NCBI GenBank assembly: GCA_903874275.1
Contig: CAIQRS010000146.1
Coordinates: 27,962 to 91,961 of the forward strand
From: an uncultured Anaeromyxobacter sp.
Lineage (GTDB): Bacteria > Myxococcota > Myxococcia > Myxococcales > Anaeromyxobacteraceae
Reading direction: 5' to 3'
DNA: 64,000 bases
Shown: piece after piece, positions 63,100 to 64,000 of the stretch
Layout: every line of letters begins with the position of its first letter
How positions within the stretch are numbered: position 1 is the stretch's first letter
Notes under the pieces: generated by a model
The model's database searches: none
Told to the model about the DNA's origin: nothing
What the model saw: the letters and a program-made list of their open reading frames with translations, nothing else
Made by a program: the position numbers and the translations under genes

Positions 63100-63777
63100 A
63101 TGCGCCGTCGCGTCATCCTCGCCGGGCTGGTCGTCGCCGCGGTCGCGGCGCTGCTCCTCCTCGCCCCCACCCGGGCCTGGCTCACCGGGCTTTCCGGCTG
63201 GGCGCGCGCCGCCGGGCCGGCCGGCGTGGCGGCCTTCGCGCTGGCCTACGCCGCGGGTTCGGTGCTGGCGCTGCCGGTCTGGCCGCTCACCGTGGCGGCC
63301 GGGGTGGCGTACGGGGCGTGGTGGGGCTTCGCCCTGGCGCTCCCGGCCGGAGCGGCCGGGGCGTCGCTGGCCTTCCTGGCCGGGCGGACGCTCTTCCGGG
63401 GAGCGGTGGCCCGTCGGGTGGCCCGGGACCCCCGCCTCGCGGCGATCGACGAGGCGGTCTCGCGGCAGGGGGCGCTCCTGGTGGTCCTCCTGCGCCTCTC
63501 TCCGTTGGCGCCCTACAACGTGGTGAACTACGCGCTGTCGGCGAGCCGGGTGGGCGTCTTCGCGTTCGCGGGCGGGTCGCTCCTGGGCATGGCACCCATC
63601 ACCTTCGCGTGGGCGTGGGCGGGAGCGACGTTCGGCAGCCTGGAGGGGGTGGCGGGACGGCCGCCGGCGGGGCCGGGGGAGCAGGCCCTGCGATGGGCGG
63701 GGCTCCTGGCGACGGTTGCGGTGGTGGTTCTCCTCGGGCGGATGGCGAGGCGCTTCACGGCGACGTCTACGAAGTAG
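63100..63777 (+). CDS. TVP38/TMEM64-family membrane protein
   Basis: 225 residues, inner-membrane VTT/DedA-superfamily protein with five to six membrane helices. The core GSVLALPVWPLTVAAGVAYG..WGFALALPAGAAGASLAFLAGR and LLRLSPLAPYNVVNYALSAS are family hallmarks. Members are thought to handle lipids or transport of small ions. It is divergent from the HAD gene (35 bp gap). Ends near the mobile-element-like repeat. Confidence 0.88.
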   Translation: MRRRVILAGLVVAAVAALLLLAPTRAWLTGLSGWARAAGPAGVAAFALAYAAGSVLALPVWPLTVAAGVAYGAWWGFALALPAGAAGASLAFLAGRTLFRGAVARRVARDPRLAAIDEAVSRQGALLVVLLRLSPLAPYNVVNYALSASRVGVFAFAGGSLLGMAPITFAWAWAGATFGSLEGVAGRPPAGPGEQALRWAGLLATVAVVVLLGRMARRFTATSTK

Positions 63778-63892
63778 ACGGCGCAGTCCTCGCGCACGAC
63801 CGGGTTCCTCGCGTATCGCCCCATCACTGCCTCTCCGTACACCCCCCGCGCCGCTTCCAGGTTATGCGCCTGGCATTATTCCGCGTGGCGTT

Positions 63893-63957
63893 TTATGCCG
63901 CGTCGCGATCCGGAAGCGCTGCGGCACTGGCAATCGCGCATCGAGGACGCGGCATAA
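63893..63957. repeat. 12-bp inverted repeat bounding a 20-codon transposon-like reading frame
   Basis: TTATGCCGCGTC (63893-63904) and GACGCGGCATAA (63946-63957) are perfect inverses 41 bp apart. An ATG at 63895 inside the left arm opens 20 codons (PRRDPEALRHWQSRIEDAA) that stop at the TAA of the right arm; the wording resembles the start of IS66-type accessory proteins. Other partial copies (TTATGCGCC at 63872, ATTATTCCGCG, CGGCATA at the window end) lie nearby. Probably the edge of a mobile element or a miniature relic. The region 63778-64000 has no other gene. Confidence 0.4.
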
Positions 63958-64000
63958 TCCGGAGGCCTGCGGTAGGGCATCCTTGCCTCTTCACGGCATA

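Overview
The window is GC-rich DNA from what is most likely a Myxococcota/deltaproteobacterial-type Gram-negative (Anaeromyxobacter-like). I infer this from the very high GC, the many outer-membrane and lipoprotein genes, and the Cys-rich NGTxCxDGNxCT repeats and CGPDGCGG motif typical of that phylum. No rRNA, tRNA or CRISPR array was seen.

Region by region. 1-3.3 kb (minus): a KdpDE-type two-component pair, with KdpE cut by the window edge and a KdpD lacking its N-terminal sensor, then a pyruvate-kinase-like enzyme carrying the potassium-independent signature. 3.4-8.2 kb: three secreted phosphatases (purple-acid-type, alkaline phosphatase PhoA, calcineurin-like) plus a small protein. 8.4-13.3 kb: a small protein with a paralogue 38 kb away, a lysine-6-aminotransferase-like enzyme fused to a GNAT-like domain, a protein with three tandem DsbA domains, and a ribbon-helix-helix-like protein. 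13.5-26 kb: secreted lipoproteins with a shared N-terminal module, two large Cys-rich beta-propeller lipoproteins, a PstS-like phosphate-binding protein and an IS21-type relic. 26-44.3 kb: one long plus-strand operon-like run made of a 3560-residue filamentous-haemagglutinin-like protein, an 8-Cys mini-protein, a TpsB transporter, an ExbB fused to DUF2341-LamG, ExbD, a TonB-like protein, a porin and a coiled-coil protein. 44.3-49.2 kb: lipoproteins, the second small paralogue and polyphosphate kinase. 49.4-58.6 kb: a predicted amidoligase/peptide-ligation operon (two transglutaminase proteins, two DUF2126 domains, a circularly permuted ATP-grasp, an alpha-E protein). 58.6-64 kb: PAP2 phosphatase, RNA methyltransferase, DUF2062 protein, ABC-F ATPase, HAD dehalogenase, TVP38-family membrane protein, and an inverted repeat around a transposon-like peptide at the right edge.

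The unifying theme is phosphate. Four promoters (phoA, the 13.5-kb lipoprotein, the PstS-like gene, ppk) carry a tandem TCAC direct repeat with the 11-bp period of a Pho box. With three phosphatases, a PstS-like protein, polyphosphate kinase and PAP2, this suggests a phosphate-starvation region. The two-partner-secretion/ExbBD-TonB run starts at the promoter region shared with the PstS-like gene. It may be an undescribed surface system used under phosphate limitation; that functional link is inference.
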